Assembly: GCA_030596305.1 (NCBI GenBank)
Contig: JAUVKK010000004.1
Coordinates: forward strand, 1 to 12,930
Length of the DNA stretch: 12,930 nucleotides
Reading direction: 5' to 3'
Source: Helicobacteraceae bacterium
GTDB lineage: Bacteria; Campylobacterota; Campylobacteria; Campylobacterales; Sulfurimonadaceae
Positions 1-6,262 of the stretch are shown piece after piece (position 1 is the first letter of the stretch; each line of letters opens with the position of its first letter). The notes under the pieces were generated by a model. The model saw only the letters and a list, made by a program, of their open reading frames with translations, did no database searches and was not told the origin of the DNA. Both the position numbers and the translations under genes were made by a program.

Positions 1-1349
1 TTGTAGAGCAGTTCGATGTCGTAGAGCATGTCTTTGATGGCTTTGGCCGCAGTTGCAAGGTGGGTCGTCTGCTGGGCTATGGAGGTGATGCTCTCCTCAA
101 AGCCTGCTTCCATGTTTTTGCGTGAGAGCTGCGCAATGTAACGAAAGATCTTTCCCTCAAGATGACGGATATGTTCATAAAGCTTGTCGTAAGTAAGGTC
201 CATGTTCTCCTGGTAACGGTCGAGAAGTTTCTTGACAGGAACCCCTTTTTCAAGTGCTTTCGGCGGCGGGATATTGATAGCCAACAGTGAAAATTCTTCT
301 ATCTTTTTACCCAGATGTGTTACCTCGTTTTGCAAAGCATCAAGTGCGACATCGGGAATGTCAAGGGGGACTTTATGAAGAAACTTGGTAATATGGGCCG
401 GCTCTTTTTTGAAAAACAGCTGCAGCCATTTTGCAAGTATGGCAATAAACCCAAACCAGATAGCAACTCCGATAACATTGAAAATAGTATGAAAAAGGGC
501 GATCTGTATAACGGTGTCGGCTGAGGGCATAATATACAGAGCTAGCCAGACAAGCGGCTGCAGGGCAAGCAGGGCGACTATTCCGGTTGAGACGTTAAAG
601 AGAAGATGGGCGAAGGCTGTTCGCTTTTTGTCTGAGGTACCGCCAAATGAGCCTAAGATCACGGTGACCGTTGTTCCTACATTGGCCCCCACAACAAAGG
701 CAGCCGCTGCTTCGATGCCGATAAGCTGTGCAAAGAGAGCACTTTGAATAATGGCAATAGCAGCTGAACTCGACTGAATAAGAGCGGTAATACCAAAGCC
801 TATCAGTGCATACCAGTAGATGTTGTCTGGACTATAGTCTGTGATGTCAAAGTTTTCTGCAAAGATGGAAAAACTGTCTTTCATCCCTTCCAAGCCAAGA
901 AAGATGAGCCCAAAACCCACTAACCCGCCAAAATGGCTTTTCCAACGGCTTCCATCCTCAGTCATGACACCGCCAAGCCCACCGATACCGATGAAGACGT
1001 AGGCAATGAGCTTAATGTCCATCTTAAAACCGACCAGACCGATGATCCATGCGGTGACTGTTGTACCGATGTTGGAACCAAAAAGCATGGCTATGGCACT
1101 TTCAAGGTTAATAAGCTGTGCACCGATCAATGAGAGAGCCATCAAAGAGACAATGGAAGAACTTTGAAAGAGGGCAGTTGCAGAAAGCCCGGTCAGAAGA
1201 CCCTTAAACGTAGTACTGGTTGTCTTATGAATCCAAGTCTTGAATGCCCGTCCGGCTGAAGCTTTGATCTGAGATTCAAGATAAAGCATGCCAAACAGAA
1301 AAAGTCCAAGTCCTGCAAAACCTTGGATCCAAAGAGAGAGGTACGCCAT
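1..1349 (-). CDS. Na/Pi cotransporter family protein, 3' end cut by the window edge
   Basis: The frame is open from ATG at 1349 to base 1 (449 codons), so the C-terminus lies outside. The protein begins MAYLSLWIQGFAGLGLFLFG and has the duplicated signature of the NptA/YjbB Na+-dependent phosphate transporter family: FQSSSIVSLMAL followed by GSNIGTTVTAW in the first half, and IQSSSAAIAIIQ followed by GANVGTTVTVI in the second. Hydrophobic membrane segments continue to about residue 310. The remainder is soluble and helical, as in the PhoU-like C-terminal domain of this family. Known family role: sodium-coupled phosphate transport across the inner membrane, with efflux suggested for YjbB-type members. 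The direction and exact substrate here are inferred. GGAG lies about 8 bases before the ATG. It is on the same strand as the 73-aa gene upstream but separated by 93 bases, so it probably has its own promoter. Confidence 0.9.
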   Translation of the reverse strand, partial: MAYLSLWIQGFAGLGLFLFGMLYLESQIKASAGRAFKTWIHKTTSTTFKGLLTGLSATALFQSSSIVSLMALSLIGAQLINLESAIAMLFGSNIGTTVTAWIIGLVGFKMDIKLIAYVFIGIGGLGGVMTEDGSRWKSHFGGLVGFGLIFLGLEGMKDSFSIFAENFDITDYSPDNIYWYALIGFGITALIQSSSAAIAIIQSALFAQLIGIEAAAAFVVGANVGTTVTVILGSFGGTSDKKRTAFAHLLFNVSTGIVALLALQPLVWLALYIMPSADTVIQIALFHTIFNVIGVAIWFGFIAILAKWLQLFFKKEPAHITKFLHKVPLDIPDVALDALQNEVTHLGKKIEEFSLLAINIPPPKALEKGVPVKKLLDRYQENMDLTYDKLYEHIRHLEGKIFRYIAQLSRKNMEAGFEESITSIAQQTTHLATAAKAIKDMLYDIELLY

Positions 1350-1404
1350 TGAGTCTTCTCCAATAAGAAGTATGACAGTAAGCTAACTGCTGCCTAGAGT
1401 CTCT

Positions 1405-1418
1405 TATTGTAACGTAAA
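1405..1418. repeat. 14-bp repeat TATTGTAACGTAAA, copy 1
   Basis: The same 14 bases recur exactly at 1816-1829. Here they lie 56 bp upstream of the cotransporter start. On the minus strand they read TTTACGTTACAATA, containing TACAAT, a fair -10 hexamer for that gene. A promoter element or a regulator site are both possible; the sequence does not decide. Confidence 0.35.
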
Positions 1419-1442
1419 TACAATGAGATAATAAAAGGTATA

Positions 1443-1664
1443 TTAAACACAGTAAAACTGCATTCTTTTATAGATCTTCAATGTTTTTGAAAGAGAGTAA
1501 AGAATAAAACCTACCAGTAAAATACCAGCTAAAATCGCATATGATATGTCTATACCGATAAATAACCCTATAAGATAAAATATCTCTCCAACTAAAAATA
1601 CTTCTATAAGCATGTACATTACAGGCATCCACTTATTACACTGTCTGCGTTCTATCCGATGCAT
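1443..1664 (-). CDS. Small membrane protein, 73 aa, function unknown
   Basis: I do not recognise this protein. It has a basic N-terminus (MHRIERRQCNKW), then two strongly hydrophobic stretches at about residues 14-36 and 40-60, then a basic tail (SKTLKIYKRMQFYCV). That suggests a two-helix inner-membrane hairpin with both ends in the cytoplasm. It has no conserved catalytic motif. The start is well supported: AAAGGAGA lies 5 bases before the ATG, and a plausible promoter sits about 30 bp upstream. It stands alone between the four-gene siroheme-decarboxylase operon, which ends in a terminator, and the Na/Pi cotransporter. A link to either neighbour cannot be shown. Confidence 0.65.
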   Translation of the reverse strand: MHRIERRQCNKWMPVMYMLIEVFLVGEIFYLIGLFIGIDISYAILAGILLVGFILYSLSKTLKIYKRMQFYCV

Positions 1665-1694
1665 ATTATCTCCTTTCTCTATATCTCTAATACT

Positions 1695-1722
1695 AGTATA
1701 AAACGAAAGAGGGTTATATCTA
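1695..1722 (-). promoter_or_regulatory. Predicted promoter of the 73-aa membrane protein
   Basis: On the minus strand TATACT (1700-1695) is preceded by the T-rich tract CCTCTTTCGTTT, the usual layout of Campylobacterota housekeeping promoters. A weak -35-like TTAGAT lies 17 bp upstream. The predicted start near 1688 would give a leader of about 24 nt. The 10-bp palindrome ATACTAGTAT (1690-1699) overlaps the -10 box and could be an operator, but may be chance. Confidence 0.4.
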
Positions 1723-1815
1723 AGACAATTTGCTTATAGATTTTTTTTTACAGTTATATGTAAGGTTGTTAAAAACTTGAAAGTTTGGAGATAAGAGTGT
1801 TGTCGAGGTTGAAAC

Positions 1816-1829
1816 TATTGTAACGTAAA
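1816..1829. repeat. 14-bp repeat TATTGTAACGTAAA, copy 2
   Basis: Exact copy of the element at 1405-1418. Here it directly follows the operon terminator hairpin on the minus strand and supplies part of its T-run, so its role may differ from that of copy 1. Confidence 0.35.
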
Positions 1830-1855
1830 AGAGGGTCAAACGTCTGTTTGACCCT
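1827..1855 (-). terminator. Intrinsic terminator of the siroheme decarboxylase operon
   Basis: A perfect 10-bp stem (AGGGTCAAAC at 1832-1841, GTTTGACCCT at 1846-1855) closes a 4-base loop. On the minus strand it is followed by CTTTTAC. It begins 9 bases after the stop codon of the 97-aa gene, so it fits termination of the operon 3737-1864. Confidence 0.8.
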
Positions 1856-1863
1856 TGATCTTC

Positions 1864-2157
1864 CTATTTTCGTTTTTTTAGTTCAAGCTGTGCTTTTTTG
1901 ATGACAAGCATCTCATAAACACTGATCTGAGGAAGAGATTCTTCAATCAGTTTGTCAAGATCAGCATCTTTACCTTTGATCTTCTCCAGGTCTTCATAGC
2001 CTTTAGGCGAGATCTCCTGCAGAGCGATACTGATAGAACCTGCCCACATGATGGCAAGCATGATCCACATGATCCTTTGGGCCTTGACATAGACGCCGAT
2101 AAAGTGAAATATAACCGTTAAGATCACTGCTACGGTTAATATGATCATTAAATTCAT
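1864..2157 (-). CDS. Membrane protein, 97 aa, last gene of the siroheme decarboxylase operon
   Basis: Function not recognised. Two membrane helices are visible: residues 2-23 (LMIILTVAVILTVIFHFIGVYV) and about 28-46 (RIMWIMLAIMWAGSISIAL). They are followed by a charged soluble tail of about 50 residues ending KKAQLELKKRK. There are no cysteines and no obvious cofactor ligands apart from a few His and Met in the helices. Its ATG overlaps the stop codon of the 52-aa gene by one base (TAATG), so it is translationally coupled to it. A strong terminator follows. Its place at the end of an operon led by a heme-precursor enzyme suggests a role in membrane cofactor handling or a respiratory assembly, but that is inference only. 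Confidence 0.75.
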   Translation of the reverse strand: MNLMIILTVAVILTVIFHFIGVYVKAQRIMWIMLAIMWAGSISIALQEISPKGYEDLEKIKGKDADLDKLIEESLPQISVYEMLVIKKAQLELKKRK

Positions 2158-2315
2158 TAGTTTAGTTTCTCCCCTCGTGGTTGCATTTTGACATCCGTCT
2201 CTTTGAGCATCTTGTCGCCAAAGCTTTTGACACCCCAGGTGCCAAGCACCATTAACAAGATAACAAAAAACAGAATTAGCAGAGCCATTGAATATTGTTT
2301 AAGTATAGCGATCAT
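2157..2315 (-). CDS. Very small single-helix membrane protein, 52 aa
   Basis: This gene is short and easily missed. The protein begins MIAILKQYSMALLILFFVIL and ends MQPRGEKLN. One membrane helix spans about residues 10-27, followed by a soluble segment with GTWGVKSFGDKML. It fits exactly between its neighbours: its ATG follows the TAG of the 137-aa gene with no gap, and its TAA shares one base with the ATG of the 97-aa gene. That perfect packing is the main evidence that it is real. The size and topology resemble small accessory subunits of membrane complexes, but no family is recognised. Confidence 0.7.
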   Translation of the reverse strand: MIAILKQYSMALLILFFVILLMVLGTWGVKSFGDKMLKETDVKMQPRGEKLN

Positions 2316-2729
2316 CTATGAACTCTTATTGTTGCCTTCTTCAGGCTTCTCAATATCAGCACCGATATAGTCAACACATCGAGAGGTGTGAAAATCACGC
2401 ATGTGGTTGTCAGAGACAAAAAGATCGCCTTCCAGACGCCATTCAAGGTTTTTTGATATCAATACAGATCGTGAGATAGTACGCTGCATCTTGTTTTCAC
2501 AGATAACGGTACCGCCTTCATTAAAGACCTCTTTGACACCTTCCATACGTGTTGTTGTCATGTAGTAGTGGATAGAGATCATTGTTACCAAGATCATACT
2601 GACACTGACCATACCGCGCATAAAAGCGACTTTTGGCATAAATTCCCGTGTGGTTACAATGGCGGTAACAGTTAAAATAAAGATACCGATAACAATATAG
2701 ACGATCTCTAACTCAAAAAATAGTTCCAT
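2316..2729 (-). CDS. Membrane-anchored protein with a C-terminal soluble domain, 137 aa
   Basis: No family is recognised. Two hydrophobic helices are seen, about residues 8-27 (EIVYIVIGIFILTVTAIVTT) and 38-57 (RGMVSVSMILVTMISIHYYM). A soluble domain of about 80 residues follows, with two cysteines (C77 in VICEN, C118 in SRCVDY) and W97. The cysteines could form a disulfide if the domain is periplasmic, or bind a ligand. The tail is acidic and polar. The ATG directly follows the TAA of the siroheme decarboxylase gene and the TAG directly precedes the ATG of the 52-aa gene, so it is co-transcribed and coupled. The operon suggests a job linked to heme d1 or siroheme use, but nothing in the sequence proves it. 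Confidence 0.75.
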   Translation of the reverse strand: MELFFELEIVYIVIGIFILTVTAIVTTREFMPKVAFMRGMVSVSMILVTMISIHYYMTTTRMEGVKEVFNEGGTVICENKMQRTISRSVLISKNLEWRLEGDLFVSDNHMRDFHTSRCVDYIGADIEKPEEGNNKSS

Positions 2730-3737
2730 TTATGATCCTTGGTTCATATGTTCTGTTTCCCACGCTTCAAACGCAGGGGTAAAGTACTCAATACGTACTT
2801 TTTTAAACTCTCGTGACGAATAGAGTGGCATGTGTGACTTGGAGTCGATCTCTTTTGCCATCTCTTCGATAATGCCGTTAGTCTCTTCTGTTGTCTTGCC
2901 ATGAACCATCGTAAAGAGGTTGTATGGCCAATTTGCATACTTTGGACGAAGGTAACAGTGGCTTACTGCACTGAAGGCAGCTGCTTTCTCACCGATCGCC
3001 TCGCCATTTTCTGCATCAACATCCCAAACCACCATTGCATTGGCGTTAAAACCTGCTTTTCTGTGGTTCAAAATAGAGGCAAACCGTCGCATTATCCCGG
3101 CTTCTTGCAATTCTAGCAAAATTGAAAAGAAGGTCTCATAATCAATATCAAGTTCTTCGATAATATTTTTAAATGGTTCACTCTCCATCTTTATATCGTA
3201 CTGTGCTCTTTTGATGATCTCATGATGTAGCGGTGTCAGTTCTATCTCTGTGTGCTTAACCTTTTTGACCTTCTCTTTTTTGGCATCTTTACCGGTAGTA
3301 TTGAGCTTGACCGATATCTTAAACAGTTTCAGTGTTGGCAACATGATGTAATCTTCAGCTTCTGTCAGCTCTGACAGGATCTCCAAGGTCTTTTCAAGAC
3401 CCAGTTTGGAGTCAGGAGCTACAGCGAGTGTGAACCAGATATTAAAGTCATGGTTGCGCTCATAGTTGTGTGAGATACCCGGGTGAGAGTTGATGATCTT
3501 TACAGCAGCACTTATCTTTTCAGGTGCAATTTTAAAGGCGACTAATGATGACTTGTAACCCAGACGTTTGGTGTCGAAAATAGCTGAGGTCTGACGAATG
3601 ATATTTTTCTTTTTCTCTTCTTGTAAGATAGCAAGAACTTCATCTTCACTCATATTCAACTCATCTGCGATGACTTTAAATGGCTTAGGGACTAAAGGAA
3701 ATTTCTTTTGAATTCTGGAGAGGATCTCTTGTTTCAT
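2730..3737 (-). CDS. Fused siroheme decarboxylase (AhbA-AhbB / NirD-NirL type), 335 aa
   Basis: The protein is a tandem of two AsnC/Lrp-like halves. Residues 1-145 contain a winged-helix part (PFKVIADELNMSEDEVLAIL), IIRQTSAIFD, and NYERNHDFNIWFTLAV with H96. Residues 165-335 repeat the pattern with GIMRRFASILNHRKAGFNANAMVVW and SHCYLRPKYANWPYNLFTMVHG (H260, Y262, R264). A Lys-rich linker (about 148-162) joins them. These motifs are those of siroheme decarboxylases, which remove two acetate carboxyls from siroheme to give didecarboxysiroheme for heme d1 or the alternative heme pathway. Automatic annotation often calls such proteins Lrp/AsnC regulators. AhbA and AhbB are often separate; here both halves are in one chain. 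It leads a four-gene operon, diverges from the siroheme synthase gene, and has an FNR-type site upstream. The ATG at 3737 has only a weak GAAGAG ribosome site. Confidence 0.88.
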   Translation of the reverse strand: MKQEILSRIQKKFPLVPKPFKVIADELNMSEDEVLAILQEEKKKNIIRQTSAIFDTKRLGYKSSLVAFKIAPEKISAAVKIINSHPGISHNYERNHDFNIWFTLAVAPDSKLGLEKTLEILSELTEAEDYIMLPTLKLFKISVKLNTTGKDAKKEKVKKVKHTEIELTPLHHEIIKRAQYDIKMESEPFKNIIEELDIDYETFFSILLELQEAGIMRRFASILNHRKAGFNANAMVVWDVDAENGEAIGEKAAAFSAVSHCYLRPKYANWPYNLFTMVHGKTTEETNGIIEEMAKEIDSKSHMPLYSSREFKKVRIEYFTPAFEAWETEHMNQGS

Positions 3738-3779
3738 TGTTGCTCTTCAAATTAGATTTTTTAATGTATATAGAATGAG

Positions 3780-3785
3780 ATTGTA
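3780..3785 (-). promoter_or_regulatory. Predicted -10 box of the siroheme decarboxylase operon
   Basis: TACAAT on the minus strand. The start predicted from it lies near 3773, giving a 35-nt leader. The centre of the dyad at 3808-3821 then falls at -41.5, the classical class II position for FNR/CRP-family activation. A TATATA at 3772-3767 is an alternative -10. Confidence 0.45.
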
Positions 3786-3807
3786 ATGTTTTTTACTTTA
3801 AGTTGAA

Positions 3808-3821
3808 TTGATATTTGTCAA
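3808..3821. promoter_or_regulatory. FNR/CRP-family dyad 1 (TTGAT-ATTT-GTCAA)
   Basis: The sequence matches the FNR/NNR-type consensus TTGAY-N4-RTCAA at all ten defined bases. It is centred 41.5 bp upstream of the predicted start of the minus-strand operon. Known members of this regulator class respond to loss of oxygen or to nitric oxide; which one acts here cannot be told. Confidence 0.65.
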
Positions 3822-3835
3822 TTGACCTGTGTCAA
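3822..3835. promoter_or_regulatory. FNR/CRP-family dyad 2 (TTGAC-CTGT-GTCAA)
   Basis: A perfect 5-bp inverted repeat with a 4-base spacer that directly abuts dyad 1, so the two centres are 14 bp apart. It is centred at about -42.5 of the predicted plus-strand promoter (-10 TATTCT at 3859-3864). It would serve the siroheme synthase gene as dyad 1 serves the divergent operon. Confidence 0.65.
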
Positions 3836-3858
3836 GTGTACTCTTGTACTATTTAGGA

Positions 3859-3864
3859 TATTCT
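3859..3864 (+). promoter_or_regulatory. Predicted -10 box of the siroheme synthase operon
   Basis: TATTCT with a predicted start near 3871 and a leader of about 17 nt containing AAGGA (3878-3882) before the ATG at 3888. There is no good -35 hexamer, consistent with dependence on the activator at dyad 2. Confidence 0.45.
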
Positions 3865-3887
3865 AACACTTTTAAATAAGGAATACA

Positions 3888-4451
3888 ATGAGCTATTTTC
3901 CCGCATTTTTAAAACTAGATAATAAAAAGGTATTGATTGTAGGCGGTGGATATATTGCTTATGAAAAACTGGACCATCTTCTAGACTTTACACATGACAT
4001 CAAAGTTATTGCACCAGAGCTCTCAGAGCAGATGCAAGCGCGGATCACAAAAGAGGGACTTGTTCTTGAAAAACGCAAGTATGCGGTGGGAGACATTGCA
4101 GACTTTGCTGTTGTGATCGTAGCTGTTGACGACATACCGCTGCAGGCTGAGATATTTAAAGAGTCAAAAGAGTACAATTGCCTCTGTAATTCGGTAGACT
4201 CTGTCGATTATTGTGATTTTATCTTTCCCTCTTATATCAAGAAGGACGATTTGACTATCGCCGTATCGACATCGGGTGCCTCGCCTGCGATGGCTAAGCA
4301 CCTGAGACGTTTTTTACAAGAGACTATTCCTGATGGCATCTCAGACTTCTTAAAAGAGATGAAAGCCTTACGAAGTACGCTGCCAAAAGGTAAAGAAAGA
4401 ATGAAGATGTTAGATAAAAAAGCAGAAGATTATATAAAAGGTTGGAAGTAA
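3888..4451 (+). CDS. Precorrin-2 dehydrogenase / sirohydrochlorin ferrochelatase (siroheme synthase N-domain, Met8-like), 187 aa
   Basis: The enzyme oxidises precorrin-2 to sirohydrochlorin with NAD+ and inserts Fe2+ to make siroheme in the cytoplasm. A Rossmann NAD motif is seen at residues 17-24 (IVGGGYIA). NSVDSVDYCDFIFPS (101-115) carries D104, at the position of the catalytic Asp of the CysG/Met8 family. AVSTSGASPAMAKHLRRFL (125-143) is the family's conserved segment. Length matches stand-alone Met8-type proteins; there is no uroporphyrinogen methyltransferase domain, so that activity must come from another gene. The start has AAGGA 5 bases upstream. The stop overlaps the next gene's ATG by one base. 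It diverges from the siroheme decarboxylase across a shared control region, which suggests that siroheme made here feeds that enzyme. Confidence 0.92.
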   Translation: MSYFPAFLKLDNKKVLIVGGGYIAYEKLDHLLDFTHDIKVIAPELSEQMQARITKEGLVLEKRKYAVGDIADFAVVIVAVDDIPLQAEIFKESKEYNCLCNSVDSVDYCDFIFPSYIKKDDLTIAVSTSGASPAMAKHLRRFLQETIPDGISDFLKEMKALRSTLPKGKERMKMLDKKAEDYIKGWK

Positions 4452-4828
4452 TGAATATAAAAAAAGGGTTGTTGTTTGGTGTTATATTTGCAGCTATCGT
4501 CTTAGGTTTCCTTGCAATGCAGCGTGCGACACCAGACAGTAAAAATGAGAGAATGTATAAAGAGATCAAGGTCTATAGTCCTTATATGATCGAAAAAAGA
4601 ATCGGCGGCTTGACGATCATTGATAAACGTGATGGTACAAAAGAGAAGCCAAGTGCAGCTGAAGTGCTTCACCGTTTGGATGAGCTCGATAAAACGTGGG
4701 GTAAAAAGCACCTTAGAGTTGAAAAAAGTGACCTTATTATTCTTGGAGAAAACAACCAAACAGTTGTTAAGATCTTTATAGAGACTAAAGAAGAGCGCGC
4801 TTTTTTACATAATTTCTACGGACTCTAA
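4451..4828 (+). CDS. Membrane-anchored small protein, 125 aa, function unknown
   Basis: The start chosen is ATG at 4451, which overlaps the previous stop (TAATG); an in-frame TTG nine bases upstream is less likely. The protein begins MNIKKGLLFGVIFAAIVLGF, a single N-terminal membrane anchor (about residues 5-22) with a positive N-terminus. The rest (about 100 residues) is soluble and mixed alpha/beta, with IEKRIGGLTIIDKRDGTKEKP and DKTWGKKHLRVEKSDLIILGENN. There are no cysteines or obvious catalytic residues. It is translationally coupled to the siroheme synthase gene, so it probably shares the anaerobic control. No family recognised. Confidence 0.75.
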   Translation: MNIKKGLLFGVIFAAIVLGFLAMQRATPDSKNERMYKEIKVYSPYMIEKRIGGLTIIDKRDGTKEKPSAAEVLHRLDELDKTWGKKHLRVEKSDLIILGENNQTVVKIFIETKEERAFLHNFYGL

Positions 4829-4854
4829 TTCATAATAGCAAAGTAAAAACTCCA

Positions 4855-5008
4855 TCACTCCTGCAAAGGTGAAAGTCATTAAGAAAAAGCCAACAGCTTG
4901 GCTTTTATAGACTTGGAACCAGAGTCGATATGCTTGCATCGACGTCGGAGACCTACCCAAAAACTCGGGCAATTCCAGCTCGTGGGTCCTTGTATTCGCA
5001 GGGATGAC
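4855..5008. repeat. Structured intergenic element with imperfect terminal inverted repeats (MITE-like candidate)
   Basis: The stretch between two convergent genes has complementary ends: TCACTCCTGCAAA at 4855-4867 and, on the other strand, TCATCCCTGCGAA at 5007-4995 (10 of 13 identical). Inside are the terminator hairpin at 4885-4906, a hairpin made by GTCGA (4924-4928) and TCGAC (4939-4943) with further pairing TGC/GCA, and a partly complementary pair GACCTACCC / GTGGGTCC (about 4951-4989). No open frame of note. It resembles dispersed palindromic repeats common in proteobacterial intergenic regions, but copy number cannot be seen from one window. Confidence 0.4.
4885..4906. terminator. Bidirectional terminator between convergent operons
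   Basis: AAAAGCCAA (4885-4893) and TTGGCTTTT (4898-4906) form a perfect 9-bp stem around the loop CAGC. The plus-strand transcript gets a T-run within the stem; on the minus strand the stem is followed by TCTT. It can end both the 4451-4828 gene and the convergent MFS gene that stops at 5048. Confidence 0.7.
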
Positions 5009-5047
5009 AAATCAGGTGCTCTTAGTCTTATTGCGTAAAGAAAACTC

Positions 5048-6262
5048 TTACGCCTCTTCATCCTTCAATTTAAATGACATAAATAAGGCAAACAGCAACA
5101 TTGCCAAAGTCACACTGTAAAGCACCTCGTAACTTGCAAACTGTAATATAACCCCTCCGAGCAGAGAAAAGAAGAGTCCAAAAGAGATAATATTGATCTG
5201 CAGTGCAACATAGACCGGGCGTTTCTCCGGTGGTGCCAATATCAAGATGAGATTACCTGAGGCGATGCGGTTTCCATCTGTGGCAGCACCGACAAGAAAA
5301 AAGATAGCGATGTATTCGTAGAGTGTTGAGGCGTTAAATGCCAGCAATATGGCACTAAGGTGTAAAAGCAGGGCGATGTTGGCTGTAAGGCGGTTAAGGC
5401 CATGCCCGCTGATCTTCCCCCATAGAAGATTGCTGAGCATGGCCCCTACCATCTGTGCTGTGATAAGTGTTCCAATAGCAACACCGGTCAGTTGTATGCT
5501 CTCTTGTGCATGAAGAATAATAAATGGCAGGGAGATGAGATAGGCGTAGGCAAATAGAAAGGTTGTTACCTGGATCTGCAGGTCTTTGTCGCCTTTAAGC
5601 AGTGCCATGGAGTTTTTCAAAAATGTTCTAAATGAGTTCTCTTTGGGTGCGATCTTCTCTTTTACGGGTTCATCAACGGTTCCCATGGCAAGGTAGCCAA
5701 GCCCCATAACAAAGGAGCTGATGATAAAGAGGTAGCCAAAGCTGTAAGGCGCTTCAAACATCTCTAAAACAAGTGCTGCCATTGCGCCGCTGATGAGGCC
5801 GCCGAAACCACTGAAAAACTGCCTGTAAGCCATGGTCTTGCCACGGAACTTATGGCTGAAGATCTTGCCGATGATATCTTTAAAATAGATGGCGCCAAAC
5901 CCAGCGCTGAAAGAGAAGACAAAAAGACCAAGACCGATAGAGGCAAGTGTAAGATCAGGGTGGTCGTCACCCAGTACAACAATAGCAAGACCGATGAAAA
6001 ACCAGGCAAAAAAGCGAACCAAAAAGACACGACGAAGATATGGCAGCATCAAGGTATAGCTCTGGGCTTTAAAGGCGGCAAAGAGCTGTACAACGATGGC
6101 ACCGCCGCGAAGCAGGGCGGCAAAGAAGCCGACAAGCAGAGAACTCCCGCCAAAGTAGTTGACGATAAGCGGCAAGATAGTCGAAGGCTCGGCAATGGTG
6201 GTGCCGATGGTCAGGAAGAATCCGTGCAGAATATTTCTAATATGGTTGGAAAATTTATCCAT
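5048..6262 (-). CDS. MFS transporter, 404 aa
   Basis: About 12 hydrophobic segments cover the whole length, with a polar central loop (about residues 200-215, VDEPVKEKIAPKENS) dividing two six-helix halves as in the major facilitator superfamily. A motif A-like basic loop is seen at HKFRGKTMAYRQFFSGFGG. Length is usual for the family. Substrate unknown. There are many small residues but no acidic residue pattern pointing to sugars or drugs. The ATG at 6262 lies inside the end of the TrpD2-like gene (8-base overlap), so the two are co-transcribed and coupled. The 3' end faces the bidirectional terminator at 4885-4906. Confidence 0.85.
   Translation of the reverse strand: MDKFSNHIRNILHGFFLTIGTTIAEPSTILPLIVNYFGGSSLLVGFFAALLRGGAIVVQLFAAFKAQSYTLMLPYLRRVFLVRFFAWFFIGLAIVVLGDDHPDLTLASIGLGLFVFSFSAGFGAIYFKDIIGKIFSHKFRGKTMAYRQFFSGFGGLISGAMAALVLEMFEAPYSFGYLFIISSFVMGLGYLAMGTVDEPVKEKIAPKENSFRTFLKNSMALLKGDKDLQIQVTTFLFAYAYLISLPFIILHAQESIQLTGVAIGTLITAQMVGAMLSNLLWGKISGHGLNRLTANIALLLHLSAILLAFNASTLYEYIAIFFLVGAATDGNRIASGNLILILAPPEKRPVYVALQINIISFGLFFSLLGGVILQFASYEVLYSVTLAMLLFALFMSFKLKDEEA

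Noticed and set aside
315..1133. Plus-strand frames opposite the cotransporter
   Set aside because: They are antisense to a continuous minus-strand frame with clear Na/Pi cotransporter motifs.
2188..2370. 60-codon plus-strand frame
   Set aside because: It overlaps antisense the 52-aa and 137-aa genes, whose exact end-to-end packing makes the minus-strand reading far better.
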